Shown here: positions 16,738 to 24,810 of the stretch, one piece after another | Layout of the letters: the number at the start of each line of letters is the position of its first letter | Position numbering within the stretch: position 1 is the first letter of the stretch | Source: a bacterium | GTDB lineage: Bacteria; Chloroflexota; Dormibacteria; Aeolococcales; Bog-877 | NCBI GenBank assembly: GCA_021785655.1 | Contig: JAJYET010000012.1 | Location: forward strand, 1-56,591 | Reading direction: 5' to 3' | Length of the DNA: 56,591 nucleotides | Program-made: the position numbers and the translations under genes | The notes under the pieces: generated by a model | What the model was told of the DNA's origin: nothing | Database searches by the model: none | What the model saw: only the letters and a program-made list of their open reading frames with translations

Positions 16738-17787
16738 GTGTCCTCCCGCCCGGGCCTTGCGCCTTACTACCTCCCGCTGCAGTTTCAACCCCTCCAGGCG
16801 TACCTGAGCCGGGGCCTCTCGCCGGCCCGGTGGGCGGAGGAGCAGTTCGCCGTCAGCGTGAGCTCGGGAGCAGGTGGCGGCCAAGAGCGCGCCCGGCGAG
16901 AGCTGGAGGTGGTCGCGACCCTGGACCGCCTCCCCATCCAGGTCAAGGACGTGATGCGCGGGCTGATCGACCAGCTGCACCTCGATCCCGGGGGCACGTT
17001 CTCACCCGGGACACTCGCCACCTGGGACCGCGGCATCCTGAGGGTCAACGTGGACTGGCCCGACCTCGGGCCGGTGACCCAGCTCAGCCGGCATCCGACC
17101 CTGCGCCGCCGGCTCTTGGTCTCCACCCTTGTGCACGAGTGCGGCCACGCTCTGGTGGAGGACCCGCGGGGGGGAGTCTCTCTGCGCGACTACGTTCGGC
17201 TGGTGGCCGCCGGCGGCTGGCTTCCCCGCCCCACCGAGGACCACTGGCCGTACCTGGCCGGCAACGACTCTCTGGACCAGCTGGAGGCGCACTACCTGGA
17301 GCGGCTGCGGGCGATCGACCCCAGGTGGGATCCGGGGCTCCCCCTGAGAGATGTGCGGCAGCCGGGGCCCGCAGCTTTGGACTGGCAGCTGGCGCAACAT
17401 CCGTCCGGGCCGGACTGCCCGCTGCACCGTGGCCAGTCGCTGAGGCTGCAGCCGGCTTCGAAGATCGCGCTCTCGATCATGGCCGAGGCAAGGGGGGCTG
17501 CGGGCCTTGCCGCGCGCTCCGGGCTCAGCGCGGACGAACTGAAGAGCACCCTGACCCGCCGCCCTTCCGTGAGCCCGTACGCGGAGGACGAGCCGTGCGA
17601 GACCCTGGCCGAGATCTTCCGCTGCCTGCAACTGGAGCACCCGGCTCGTGGCCTTCCAGCCCTGGAAGAGGGCTGGCGGCTCCTGATCTCGCCATGGCGC
17701 GAGGCAGAGCTCCAGCTGGGGCCCCGGGCGGCGGCCCTTCCCCATTCCCGGCCGCGCCTGGCCGTCCTGGTCCGGAGTCGGTCATGA
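16738..17787 (+). CDS. Putative zinc metallopeptidase (HExxH)
   Basis: 349 residues, GTG start at 16738. The only clear motif is STLVHECGHALV with His133-Glu134 and His137, the HExxH signature of zincins; ETLAEIFRCLQ near residue 290 could bring the third ligand. No signal peptide or membrane segment is seen. Its stop overlaps the start of the next gene as ATGA, so they are co-translated. Specific family and substrate unknown. Confidence 0.6.
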   Translation: MSSRPGLAPYYLPLQFQPLQAYLSRGLSPARWAEEQFAVSVSSGAGGGQERARRELEVVATLDRLPIQVKDVMRGLIDQLHLDPGGTFSPGTLATWDRGILRVNVDWPDLGPVTQLSRHPTLRRRLLVSTLVHECGHALVEDPRGGVSLRDYVRLVAAGGWLPRPTEDHWPYLAGNDSLDQLEAHYLERLRAIDPRWDPGLPLRDVRQPGPAALDWQLAQHPSGPDCPLHRGQSLRLQPASKIALSIMAEARGAAGLAARSGLSADELKSTLTRRPSVSPYAEDEPCETLAEIFRCLQLEHPARGLPALEEGWRLLISPWREAELQLGPRAAALPHSRPRLAVLVRSRS

Positions 17788-18065
17788 CGGCCGCCTACCG
17801 GCTCACGGACCCGCGGACCGGTTCGGCCGTCTCCGTGCGGTGGCCGGGTGTCGAGGTCACCGGTGATCCGGCCCTGGCCGGGCGGGTCGAGGCCTACCTA
17901 AACGACGCCCCCTTCCCGGCTCTGGCCACCAGCTACGACTCCCGCACGGGGGAGAGAGGGAGTCGGGTGTGGCTGCCGCAGCGGGGATCCTGGGAGTGGC
18001 TCCGGGCCTCCCTCGGACGGGCCGCTGAGGAGCTGGGGCTGGTGATGCTGGTAGACATCCCGTGA
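17784..18065 (+). CDS. Hypothetical protein coupled to the putative metallopeptidase
   Basis: 93 residues (MTAAYRLTDPRTGSAVSVRW). ATG overlaps the preceding stop by four bases. Contains a Trp-rich C-terminal half (VWLPQRGSWEWLRASLGRAAEEL). No family recognised. The tight coupling suggests a partner, substrate or inhibitor of the metallopeptidase; that is inference only. Confidence 0.6.
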   Translation: MTAAYRLTDPRTGSAVSVRWPGVEVTGDPALAGRVEAYLNDAPFPALATSYDSRTGERGSRVWLPQRGSWEWLRASLGRAAEELGLVMLVDIP

Positions 18066-18166
18066 ACTCTGCCGCTGGCCCCTTGCCTTGTCCGTACGCG
18101 GGGAATATCCTTCGGGCTTCGCCACCCGGACTGGTGGCGCAGGTTCAGGTGGGGGCCGTGGGCTCG

Positions 18167-18769
18167 GTGCGCACCATCACATTGGCTCGGCGTCTCGCTC
18201 TGGTTCCGCTGGCGGCTTGCCTGGCCGCTGGTTGCGGCGCCGCACCCCCAGTTGCCATCCCCTCCGCCAGCCCGTCCCCGACCGCGTCCCCGACCACCAT
18301 CGCCCCTGGGGTTGAGGTGCCTGCCTCTGATGTCAAGGTTCCCCCGTACTCGGTGTCGACCACCCACCCGCTGCCGGCCGGGGTGTCGGCGGCGACCGTG
18401 GCCCGGGACGTGGTGATAGACAACCTGATCGAGAACGTGGCGATAGAGCGGGGCGATGCCGCGCTCCTCACATACGCGGACTGTGGGAACTGGTTGGCGG
18501 CGGTAGCCCAAGAAATCCAGAGCGACAAGGGGCACGGGACCCATGTTGTGAGCGTGAGCGACACCGTCGCCGCGATGGATGTCGGCACGAAAGCCGATCC
18601 AGCGGCTCCGTCGCTAACAATCGCGATCGTCATCACAGGCACGGAGACCGAATTGTCGACTACGGGATCCCAGCAAACCAAGAAGTCCACTCCCTTCGCT
18701 GTTATCCGATGGGTGTTGTGGGACGCGGGATTGGGCAGGTACCTGACGTGCGACACAGGTTCGTCCTAG
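18167..18769 (+). CDS. Secreted lipoprotein of unknown function
   Basis: 200 residues from the GTG at 18167. Signal sequence RRLALVPLAACLAAGC with lipobox LAAGC (Cys23) and then a Pro/Ser/Thr linker, so it is a lipid-anchored exported protein. The mature part has no recognised domain. The 3' end overlaps the start of the next secreted protein by 22 bases, so the two are likely a co-expressed envelope pair. Confidence 0.7.
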   Translation: MRTITLARRLALVPLAACLAAGCGAAPPVAIPSASPSPTASPTTIAPGVEVPASDVKVPPYSVSTTHPLPAGVSAATVARDVVIDNLIENVAIERGDAALLTYADCGNWLAAVAQEIQSDKGHGTHVVSVSDTVAAMDVGTKADPAAPSLTIAIVITGTETELSTTGSQQTKKSTPFAVIRWVLWDAGLGRYLTCDTGSS

Positions 18770-19692
18770 TTGTCATTGCACTGACTGCGTTTGGGGTGAG
18801 CTTGGCCGCTCAGCCAGTCCTTGCCACGTATCCGGGTCCGGGCCCCACCGTAGGTTGCTCGGGGAACGCCGGTGGGGTCTCGTTCGGCGGGACCTGTGTA
18901 GCGGTGCAGGGTCCCTCCGCCCCGACCAAGCCGGCCTGGAATCACCCCTGGATCCTTTTCGCCCCCGTCCCCGTCCCGGCCTGTGCCCCCTACTCGGTCA
19001 CCCAGTGGGCCACCGGAACCTCCAAGGACGGATGGAGCTGGGACGGGAGCTTCTGGACAGAGGCCGGGCAGCGAGTACCCATCCTCTACTCGACTCCCAT
19101 CCAGGACAACGGTTGGGTGTGGAGCGTCTCCTGCGGCAGCCCGGGCGTGCTCCGGTACACGGGGGCCGCCAGCAAACCCAGAAGCCCCAGCCCCTGTTCC
19201 CCCGGGGTCAAGCCGGCCAGCTGCAGACCCGGGCTGGACCCCACCGGCTTCCTCGCCGCAGTGGAGAAGGACCTCCCGTCGGAGACCCTGACCGTGAGCC
19301 CGCCGCCGCCCGGGGTGGTGGGCGTTCCCGTGACGGTCGCCATCAACCCGACTCCTGTCATCCAGTACGCCACGATCAAAACCACCGCTCCGGACCTCGG
19401 CGATGGCGACCCCGACGAGCTCCTGCATGTGGTCTGGGTGGTGGAGGCGGCCCCGGAAGCCACCACCTGGTTCTGGCCGGACGGGACCTCTGGCATTCAG
19501 CTCCCCTGGATCCCCCAGGTGGCCGAAGCCCACGGCGCGATCCGGGCGGTCGTGACCTACCGGGTCACCGCGTCTGGTTTCTGGTCGGATGGGGTCTCCG
19601 TCCATCCCCTGGCCAGCGTCGAGGTGGGCACCCTGACGGTCCAGGCTTCGCTTCCATACCCGGTTCAGCAGGTCCAGGCGGACCTCGGGTAG
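18748..19692 (+). CDS. Secreted hypothetical protein
   Basis: 314 residues from the GTG at 18748, which begins a signal peptide (HRFVLVVIALTAFGVSLAAQ, cleavage near VLATYPG). The mature protein is Pro/Trp-rich with several paired cysteines and beta-rich character (ATTWFWPDGTSGIQLPW). It resembles the secreted Trp-rich proteins that accompany lipoproteins in high-GC Gram-positives, but I recognise no named domain. Confidence 0.65.
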   Translation: MRHRFVLVVIALTAFGVSLAAQPVLATYPGPGPTVGCSGNAGGVSFGGTCVAVQGPSAPTKPAWNHPWILFAPVPVPACAPYSVTQWATGTSKDGWSWDGSFWTEAGQRVPILYSTPIQDNGWVWSVSCGSPGVLRYTGAASKPRSPSPCSPGVKPASCRPGLDPTGFLAAVEKDLPSETLTVSPPPPGVVGVPVTVAINPTPVIQYATIKTTAPDLGDGDPDELLHVVWVVEAAPEATTWFWPDGTSGIQLPWIPQVAEAHGAIRAVVTYRVTASGFWSDGVSVHPLASVEVGTLTVQASLPYPVQQVQADLG

Positions 19693-19729
19693 TCCCCGGC
19701 GGGTCAGGTAGACTTGTCTGCTGGCTCCG

Positions 19730-19803
<74 letters not shown>

Positions 19804-19875
19804 CGCGCGAGGCGGCCTTTCGTCGCGATCCGCCCAGCCAGCGCCGCCGTGGACGCTTGACCGTCGCGCTTGCCG

Positions 19876-20271
19876 TCAAATGGTGACCACTTCGATCAGC
19901 CCACCGAGGCCGCTCAGGTCGTCCGGATTTCGGGTGTAGAGGGTCAATCCGTTCGCGTGCGCGGTGGCGGCGATCAGCAGGTCAGCGATGCGGCGGCGGT
20001 GGGAACGGCCCGTCTCAGCGCCGGAGGCCACGATCAGGCCGTAACTGCGCGCAGCCGCGGCGTCGAATGGGATCGCTTCGAAGGCCGCCTCTACTTGCTG
20101 GAGGCGAGCCTGGCGTCGTGCTCTCTCGTCGCTGGCCGTGGCCAAATGCGGGCCGGCGCTCAGCTCGGCCAAGGTAACTGCACAGATCGCAGTCTCGTCG
20201 GGGAGAGCCGCGGCGACGTCCGGGGCGTCCCAGTCAAGGACCACTGAAGTGTCAAGAAGGCCAGTCGACAT
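19876..20271 (-). CDS. PIN-domain toxin (VapC type)
   Basis: 131 residues. N-terminal LLDTSVVLDWD supplies the first PIN acidic residue, AELSAGPH the second, and RRRIADLLIAATAHANGLTLYTRNPDDL the third cluster, so the four-acid metal site of a PIN ribonuclease is intact. It directly follows its antitoxin gene (stop and start adjoin). Expected to cleave RNA, often tRNA, when released from the antitoxin. Confidence 0.88.
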   Translation of the reverse strand: MSTGLLDTSVVLDWDAPDVAAALPDETAICAVTLAELSAGPHLATASDERARRQARLQQVEAAFEAIPFDAAAARSYGLIVASGAETGRSHRRRIADLLIAATAHANGLTLYTRNPDDLSGLGGLIEVVTI

Positions 20272-20520
20272 CTAAAGGCTCTGATCGACGATGCGATCGA
20301 GGTCGGACCTGAACTCGGCGGCGTCAAGGTGTGGCCCGACAGCAGCGAGGGCTAGGAGCTCCGCCTTGGGCACGAAGGTTCGACGTGGCCGCCGAACTGG
20401 CCGGAGCTCGGCGACCGGCACGCCGTTGCGGGTGACGAGGAAGGTCTGGCCGGACACCACCTCGTCGATCACCCGGGCGTTGTCGTTGCGGAGCTCCCGC
20501 TGGGCTATGGCCTTGGTCAC
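20272..20520 (-). CDS. Phd/YefM-type antitoxin partner of the PIN toxin
   Basis: 82 residues from the GTG at 20520: TKAIAQRELRNDNARVIDEV and QTFLVTRNGVPVAELRPV are the typical DNA-binding N-terminus; the C-terminal AEFRSDLDRIVDQSL is the toxin-wrapping part. TACACT (20532..20527) lies six bases before the GTG, marking a leaderless start, inside an inverted-repeat operator. Confidence 0.85.
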   Translation of the reverse strand: MTKAIAQRELRNDNARVIDEVVSGQTFLVTRNGVPVAELRPVRRPRRTFVPKAELLALAAVGPHLDAAEFRSDLDRIVDQSL

Positions 20521-20528
20521 TAACCAAG

Positions 20529-20557
20529 TGTAGCACTCGGAGCTACGGTACGCTACA
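20529..20557 (-). promoter_or_regulatory. Inverted-repeat operator over the antitoxin promoter
   Basis: On the plus strand TGTAGC (20529-20534), AGCTAC (20541-20546) and GCTACA (20552-20557) form nested inverted repeats that cover the -10 box. This is the layout expected for autoregulation by the antitoxin-toxin complex. Confidence 0.6.
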
Positions 20558-20572
20558 GACGAGTCCGGCAAG

Positions 20573-21115
20573 CCTGCGAAGCTTTCCCCGTCCCCTGGTC
20601 AACGATCTGCTGGACACCGCGTGGGGACGGTGGAGGGGTGAACCAGGAGGCGGCCATATGACCAGCAGGCGAGGCAGGCTGCCCGTCACCCGTTCCGGTG
20701 GCCCCCGCACACGCCCCCATCTCCGCTACCTCGCCGGCCATATTCCCGAGGACGGGCCAGCGATGCCGGTCGACATGGCTCAAACGTCGAGCGGACTGTC
20801 CCAGCCGATGGAGCGCTGCGCCACCACAACCGCAGCCAAGCCGTTCCGGATGGCCACCCGTGGGTCCCGGCGGCTCGTGTCCGCACCCACCGGCCGGGCA
20901 CGCCCCATCGCCTGGCGACAGCGGCTCGGCCCGGTAGCCGTTGACCGCGACCGCCACGGCATCGGCGGCAGCGATCCACTCGGCCCCGCGCCGTCCGGCC
21001 AAGGCCCGCGCCTCGACTACCAGCGCGCCGAGCTGGCCGCAGGACAAGCACTGACCACCTGCAGTGACAAGGTGCGATGGCGGCACGGTCCAGAACAGCG
21101 GATCGACTCGCAATC
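20573..21115. other. No convincing gene; probable decayed DNA
   Basis: Open frames exist on both strands (for example minus 20553-21113 with QCLSCGQLGALVVEARALAG), but none resembles a known family. It lies between the toxin-antitoxin pair and a decayed monooxygenase, so erosion of a mobile or accessory gene is likely. Confidence 0.4.
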
Positions 21116-21334
21116 GACCGTCGCGTCGTGTCGCACTAAGTCCTCATGGTGATGCTTCGACCCCCACACGTCGCCGACCCCGACCCTGACCTCGCCGGCG
21201 CCGGCGGCTCCGCCGAGGTACCGGCGACCTCCGAGGACGGTGAGTTCTCGACCTGCCGTCGTGAGCAGCGCGACAACATCGTCCCGATGGCCCGGCTTGC
21301 GGGTGAGGCAGGCGATCAATCCGTGCGGGATCAA
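21116..21334 (-). pseudogene. Remnant of antibiotic-biosynthesis-monooxygenase-like (YgiN/ABM) protein
   Basis: Minus-strand reading from a TTG at 21334 gives IPHGLIACLTRKPGHRDDVV, then a segment with RRYLGG and VGDVWGSKHHHEDLVRHDAT. Intact small ABM proteins read GLIAxxTxKPGxRDExVxLL, then Y-V followed by WVTEVWxSKEAHxASL. The middle of the beta sheet is missing and the frame runs on into unrelated sequence, so it is decayed. Confidence 0.45.
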
Positions 21335-21383
21335 CCACCACCCCGCCGCGGTGTGCTCTCGGCGCCAGGCCGAGCGGGGACGG

Positions 21384-21992
21384 TCACCGTTGATCCTGCC
21401 GGAGCCTCCTGGGATGGAGGGACTCGCCGCGAGCGAGCATGTCGACGTACTCCGCCAGCTTGCGGTCCCGAGTCGCCGGGCGCTTGACGGCGTTGAGGCG
21501 GTAGACGATGGCGTAGCGGTTGGCGGCGTCCAACTGGTCGAAGGTCGCGGCTGCGGCGGGATTGGTCGCCAGCGCCAGGACCAGATCGGGCGGGATCTGC
21601 ATGTCGGCCTGCCCGCGGTAGGCCGCTTGCCATCTTCCCTGCGCCTTGGCGGCCTGGACGGCCGCGATTCCGGCCGGCCGCATCCGTCCAGCCTCGGCAA
21701 GGCGGGCGACGTGCTCGACGTTCCTGGTGGACCAGGCGCTGCCTGGCCGCCGCGGCGTGAAGCGCTGGCGATAGCTTCCGTCGTCACGTCGTGCGATCTG
21801 CCCGTCGATCCAGCCGAAGCAAAGCGCCTCGTCAAGCGCTTGCGCGTAGGTCAGGGCCGTCGTCTGACCTCCCTTCTTGTGCAGTACCAGCCAGACCCCG
21901 GGATGGTCGGTATGGTGGGTGTCGAGCCAGGCGTGCCATGCCTCGGCGTCGTGGACAAGCAGCTCCGCGAGTTCTCTCACGATGGGCGCCAT
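21384..21992 (-). CDS. YdeI/OmpD-associated-family protein
   Basis: 202 residues, full length. Diagnostic pieces: DHPGVWLVLHKKGG, ALDEALCFGWIDGQ, RQRFTPRRPGSAWSTRNVEH, and the C-terminal RYAIVYRLNAVKRPATRDRKL with LAEYVDMLARGE. Members are cytoplasmic proteins of unclear function that occur in accessory regions and near stress genes. The start overlaps the upstream VOC gene by 16 bases, so they share a transcript. Confidence 0.85.
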   Translation of the reverse strand: MAPIVRELAELLVHDAEAWHAWLDTHHTDHPGVWLVLHKKGGQTTALTYAQALDEALCFGWIDGQIARRDDGSYRQRFTPRRPGSAWSTRNVEHVARLAEAGRMRPAGIAAVQAAKAQGRWQAAYRGQADMQIPPDLVLALATNPAAAATFDQLDAANRYAIVYRLNAVKRPATRDRKLAEYVDMLARGESLHPRRLRQDQR

Positions 21993-22393
21993 GGCAAAGG
22001 GAGAGGACCGGGCCTCAGACAGAACCGTTGGCCGTGGGTATCGAGCAGCGCCCGCCAGCGCCCAGCTCCGGCTTGGAAGTCAGGCTGACTGGCTCCGAGC
22101 GCGCCCAGGCTCTCGGACGCCTCGTCGAGGTGGTCCACCCGCAGGTCGAGATGGAGGCGTTTGGCGCCAGCCTCGTCGGCCCACGGCGAGGGCGGGAATC
22201 CCTCGAGCTTGCCTAGGCCGATCCTGATGCCATTGCCTTCGACTAGCCCGTAACCGTCGTCGCCGTGGGTGACCTCCCAACCTGGCGCGGCCGCGTAGAA
22301 CCGCGCCCGCCTCGCTGCGACCGGGCCTTCGATGTTCGGCAACGACAGCGCCGTCGACTCCCCGCCCCCCGACCTAGACTCTGTGTCACTCAT
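21977..22393 (-). CDS. VOC/glyoxalase-like protein
   Basis: 138 residues from ATG 22393. A beta-alpha-beta fold of the vicinal-oxygen-chelate superfamily: RARFYAAAPGWEVTHGDDGYGLVEGNG, then KRLHLDLRVDHLDEASESLGALGA, and DTHGQRFCLRPG. It resembles the DUF-type VOC proteins lacking obvious enzymatic metal triads. The N-terminal strand is unusual (LPNIEGPVAAR instead of the common beta strand), so slight decay is possible. Confidence 0.7.
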   Translation of the reverse strand: MSDTESRSGGGESTALSLPNIEGPVAARRARFYAAAPGWEVTHGDDGYGLVEGNGIRIGLGKLEGFPPSPWADEAGAKRLHLDLRVDHLDEASESLGALGASQPDFQAGAGRWRALLDTHGQRFCLRPGPLPLPWRPS

Positions 22394-22519
22394 ACATGTA
22401 GCCCGGTGTCCTCCTTCTGCGGAGCCACTCCAGAGGCAGGGACAATACCTGTGCTCGGGTGAAGGGGTAGCCACCTAGCAGCGCGCCCCGTCGTGCCGCC
22501 GGGGGCGATCCTCTTCAGG

Positions 22520-22978
22520 TCAGGGTGCGGCTGCGGCGCGCTCTTGGGCGTGGGCGTCGAGCCGCTCCAGTTCGTCGGCATAGATCCGCTGCATGACCCG
22601 GGGACCGAAGAGACGCTCGAAGAAGCCGCCCAAGCCGCCGGCACCCTCCCAGGTGGTGGAGATGCGGACCTGGCAACCGGGCCCACTCGGGCTGACCCTC
22701 CACGTCGTGACGGTGCTCGAGTTGGTGTCGGACTCGGTGAGCACGCGGCCCGGCTCGGGCTCGTCCACCACGCTTCGGTAAGCACGGGTGCGCCCGCCGA
22801 CGGTCACCTTGTAGCGGATAACGGTGCCCGCCCCGACACCGCCGGATTCGACCTCGAACCCGGAGAACGCTTCGGGCAGGAACCTTGGGTGGTCCTCGGC
22901 CATGTCTGCGATGTAGCCGTAAACGGTTGCGGCTGGAGCGCCCACCTGCCGTTCGCAGGACACCTCCAAGCGGCTCAC
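22520..22978 (-). CDS. SRPBCC-superfamily protein
   Basis: 152 residues from the GTG at 22978 (an ATG at 23026 is also in frame). Helix-grip fold hallmarks: SCERQVGAPAATVYGYIADM at the start, YKVTVGGRTRAYRSVVDEPE, and a C-terminal helix GGLGGFFERLFGPRVMQRIY. Such START-like proteins bind hydrophobic ligands; the specific role is unknown. A decayed TetR-type gene lies head to head, which suggests that this gene was once repressor-controlled. Confidence 0.75.
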   Translation of the reverse strand: MSRLEVSCERQVGAPAATVYGYIADMAEDHPRFLPEAFSGFEVESGGVGAGTVIRYKVTVGGRTRAYRSVVDEPEPGRVLTESDTNSSTVTTWRVSPSGPGCQVRISTTWEGAGGLGGFFERLFGPRVMQRIYADELERLDAHAQERAAAAP

Positions 22979-23038
22979 CGTCTGCTCTTCGTCTGTACCA
23001 CCTGGGACATTCACCAGACGGTACATCCGGGTGCGTAT

Positions 23039-23225
23039 TCCTGGCAAGCGCGCCAACTGCTGCTCGAAGCAGCCGGGGAGCGGGTGGTCCAAGGCAGGTG
23101 GAGCGACCAAGGCCCGCGCCAGCTCGCCGGGACCATGGGCACCGGGCATCGGAGGTTGCTGCGCCACTTCGAGGCCAAAGTGGGGCTGCTCGTTCTGACC
23201 TCCAACCAGATCAACCAAGCCGTCG
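23039..23225 (+). pseudogene. Remnant of TetR-family regulator (HTH part)
   Basis: The plus-strand frame reads ARQLLLEAAGERVVQ, then WSDQGPRQLAGTMGTGHRRL, then LRHFEAKVGLLV. This matches actinobacterial TetR N-termini (LAxxxGTSHRxLxxHFxSKxGLL). There is no in-frame start codon; a GTG at 23031 is one base out of frame, and no ligand domain is recognisable downstream. Probably a frameshifted remnant. Confidence 0.4.
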
Positions 23226-23766
23226 CGGGAGCATTCGGCCGCTCGAAGCACCCCGGGGCCTCTTCGGCCGCCCAGGCGCTGCGGGCCTCGTCGAGGCCCC
23301 GCGACCTGCTGGATCTGGGAGCTGGCTCGCGCAGCGGTCGGGCCCGGAGCCGGTGGAGCCGCTGCCCGCGTCCAGGCGCGCCGGCATCTTCCCATTGCCC
23401 GCGGACCGCTCGACTGGCTCGCCACCGGGGAACGAGAGGAAGTCGAGCTGGCCCACGGGGACCGTCTGCGACCGGTCGCGGATAGTGAAACCGCTCCGGG
23501 CCGCGTGTTGCCAAACGGAACTCTCCACGGGGACGCCGAGGAGGGAGGACCTTGGGGCCCCCGATGCCCGGAAGCGGTTCCCCATCCGAGCATCCAAACA
23601 GCCCGCAAAAGGGATCGATCCGGCGGCCGCTACGTTTCGTGCCGATCCTGTTCCGCTCGGATGGCGTGAGAGATTGTGCCGTGACGACGTTCAGGTCTCC
23701 ACCTCGACCGTCCAGAGAGGAACTGCCCTCCGGGGGCGCTTGACCGGAGGGGATCAGGCTCGGTCG
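23226..23766. other. Gene-poor stretch between the TetR remnant and a membrane protein
   Basis: Frames are interrupted and biased. One plus-strand reading (about 23370-23560) looks protein-like (GPLDWLATGEREEVELAHGD) but has no start codon and matches nothing that I recognise. Likely decayed DNA. Confidence 0.35.
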
Positions 23767-24516
23767 CTACGAGGTGGTGGCCGCAGCGCCACGCGCCCTA
23801 CCTCTGTTGGTGAAATGGCGGCCGATTCCTATGGATCCGGCGATACCCAAACCGACGGCGACCAGGGGCAGGACCTGGTCGAAGCTGTAGGCGGTAGAGT
23901 AATTGGCCCGGCTGATGATCTCCGCGGTTCCCGTCGCCTGGACTAGGAACAAGGCCGCCCACAGGTATGTGGTGACGTACATGCCGGTCCGGAAGTCTTG
24001 GTACGCGTCCCACATCATGTCGAAGCCCTCCATCCCGTCGTGGGTGCCGTCACTGCCGTAGCGCTGGGCCATGAAGAAGACGATCGGTCTGCGGGCCACG
24101 ACACACGACCCCAAGAAGATCAGGCCGATCAGGCCGGTGGCCGCGCAGTCCTTGTAGAGCAGGATCTTGGGGGTCGTGCTTCCGGCCACCGCGATGATGG
24201 CGGACACCGCGGTGAAGGCGAAGATCGCGGCCGAAGCCCCGCTGAACTTGCGGGCTTTGGCCCAGACCACCAACCCGCCCAGAACCGGACCGATGCTGCC
24301 CACCAGGTAGCTGACCACGTCACTGGCGCCCATCTGCTGGGCGACGTGGAACAGCGCGATGGCACCGCCAATTTCGACCACTGTGACGACGACGTTGAAC
24401 AGCATTCCCTTCTTTGGGGGATGCTCCTGGCGCCTTCGAGCGATCTCGTCATGCACAGACGGCCCAAGGGCGGCCTCGCTCGAGGTGTCCACTTCCTCGC
24501 TACGGCGGCCCGGCAT
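23767..24516 (-). CDS. VC0807-like integral membrane protein
   Basis: 249 residues with about six hydrophobic helices. A charged N-terminus is followed by a first helix (MLFNVVVTVVEIGGAIALFH), SYLVGSIGPVLGGLVVWAKA, RKFSGASAAIFAFTAVSAII and the cytoplasmic loop VARRPIVFFMAQRYG typical of the VC0807/septation-A-like family. Function unknown. It closes the accessory-looking stretch. Confidence 0.7.
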   Translation of the reverse strand: MPGRRSEEVDTSSEAALGPSVHDEIARRRQEHPPKKGMLFNVVVTVVEIGGAIALFHVAQQMGASDVVSYLVGSIGPVLGGLVVWAKARKFSGASAAIFAFTAVSAIIAVAGSTTPKILLYKDCAATGLIGLIFLGSCVVARRPIVFFMAQRYGSDGTHDGMEGFDMMWDAYQDFRTGMYVTTYLWAALFLVQATGTAEIISRANYSTAYSFDQVLPLVAVGLGIAGSIGIGRHFTNRGRARGAAATTS

Positions 24517-24810
24517 GACGTGGATACCCAGCTACAGAATCCGGCCCAGGTCGGAACTGAGGTCGCATCTCGCCGGGGCCATCTGATAGTGCGGCCCCGG
24601 TGGCCTCTTGGCGGCGTGAGCCGGGGTCGCCACTGCGGAGACCGTGCTCATCTCAGGTCCCGCACCCGGTGGGCTGCTGCCGGCTCCTGCCCACGCGGCA
24701 GAAGCCTAACACTGTATCCGGCGGCCGGGTGTTGGGGGGGAGCCCGGTAGGGCTGGCGAGTCGTCGTGGGCCGCGGCCCTTGGCGCGGCGCGGGCGATCG
24801 GTCGACCCCG

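Noticed and set aside
20553-21152. Candidate genes on both strands between the antitoxin and the ABM remnant
   Set aside because: No frame shows a recognisable fold, good start or promoter, and opposite-strand frames have equal length.
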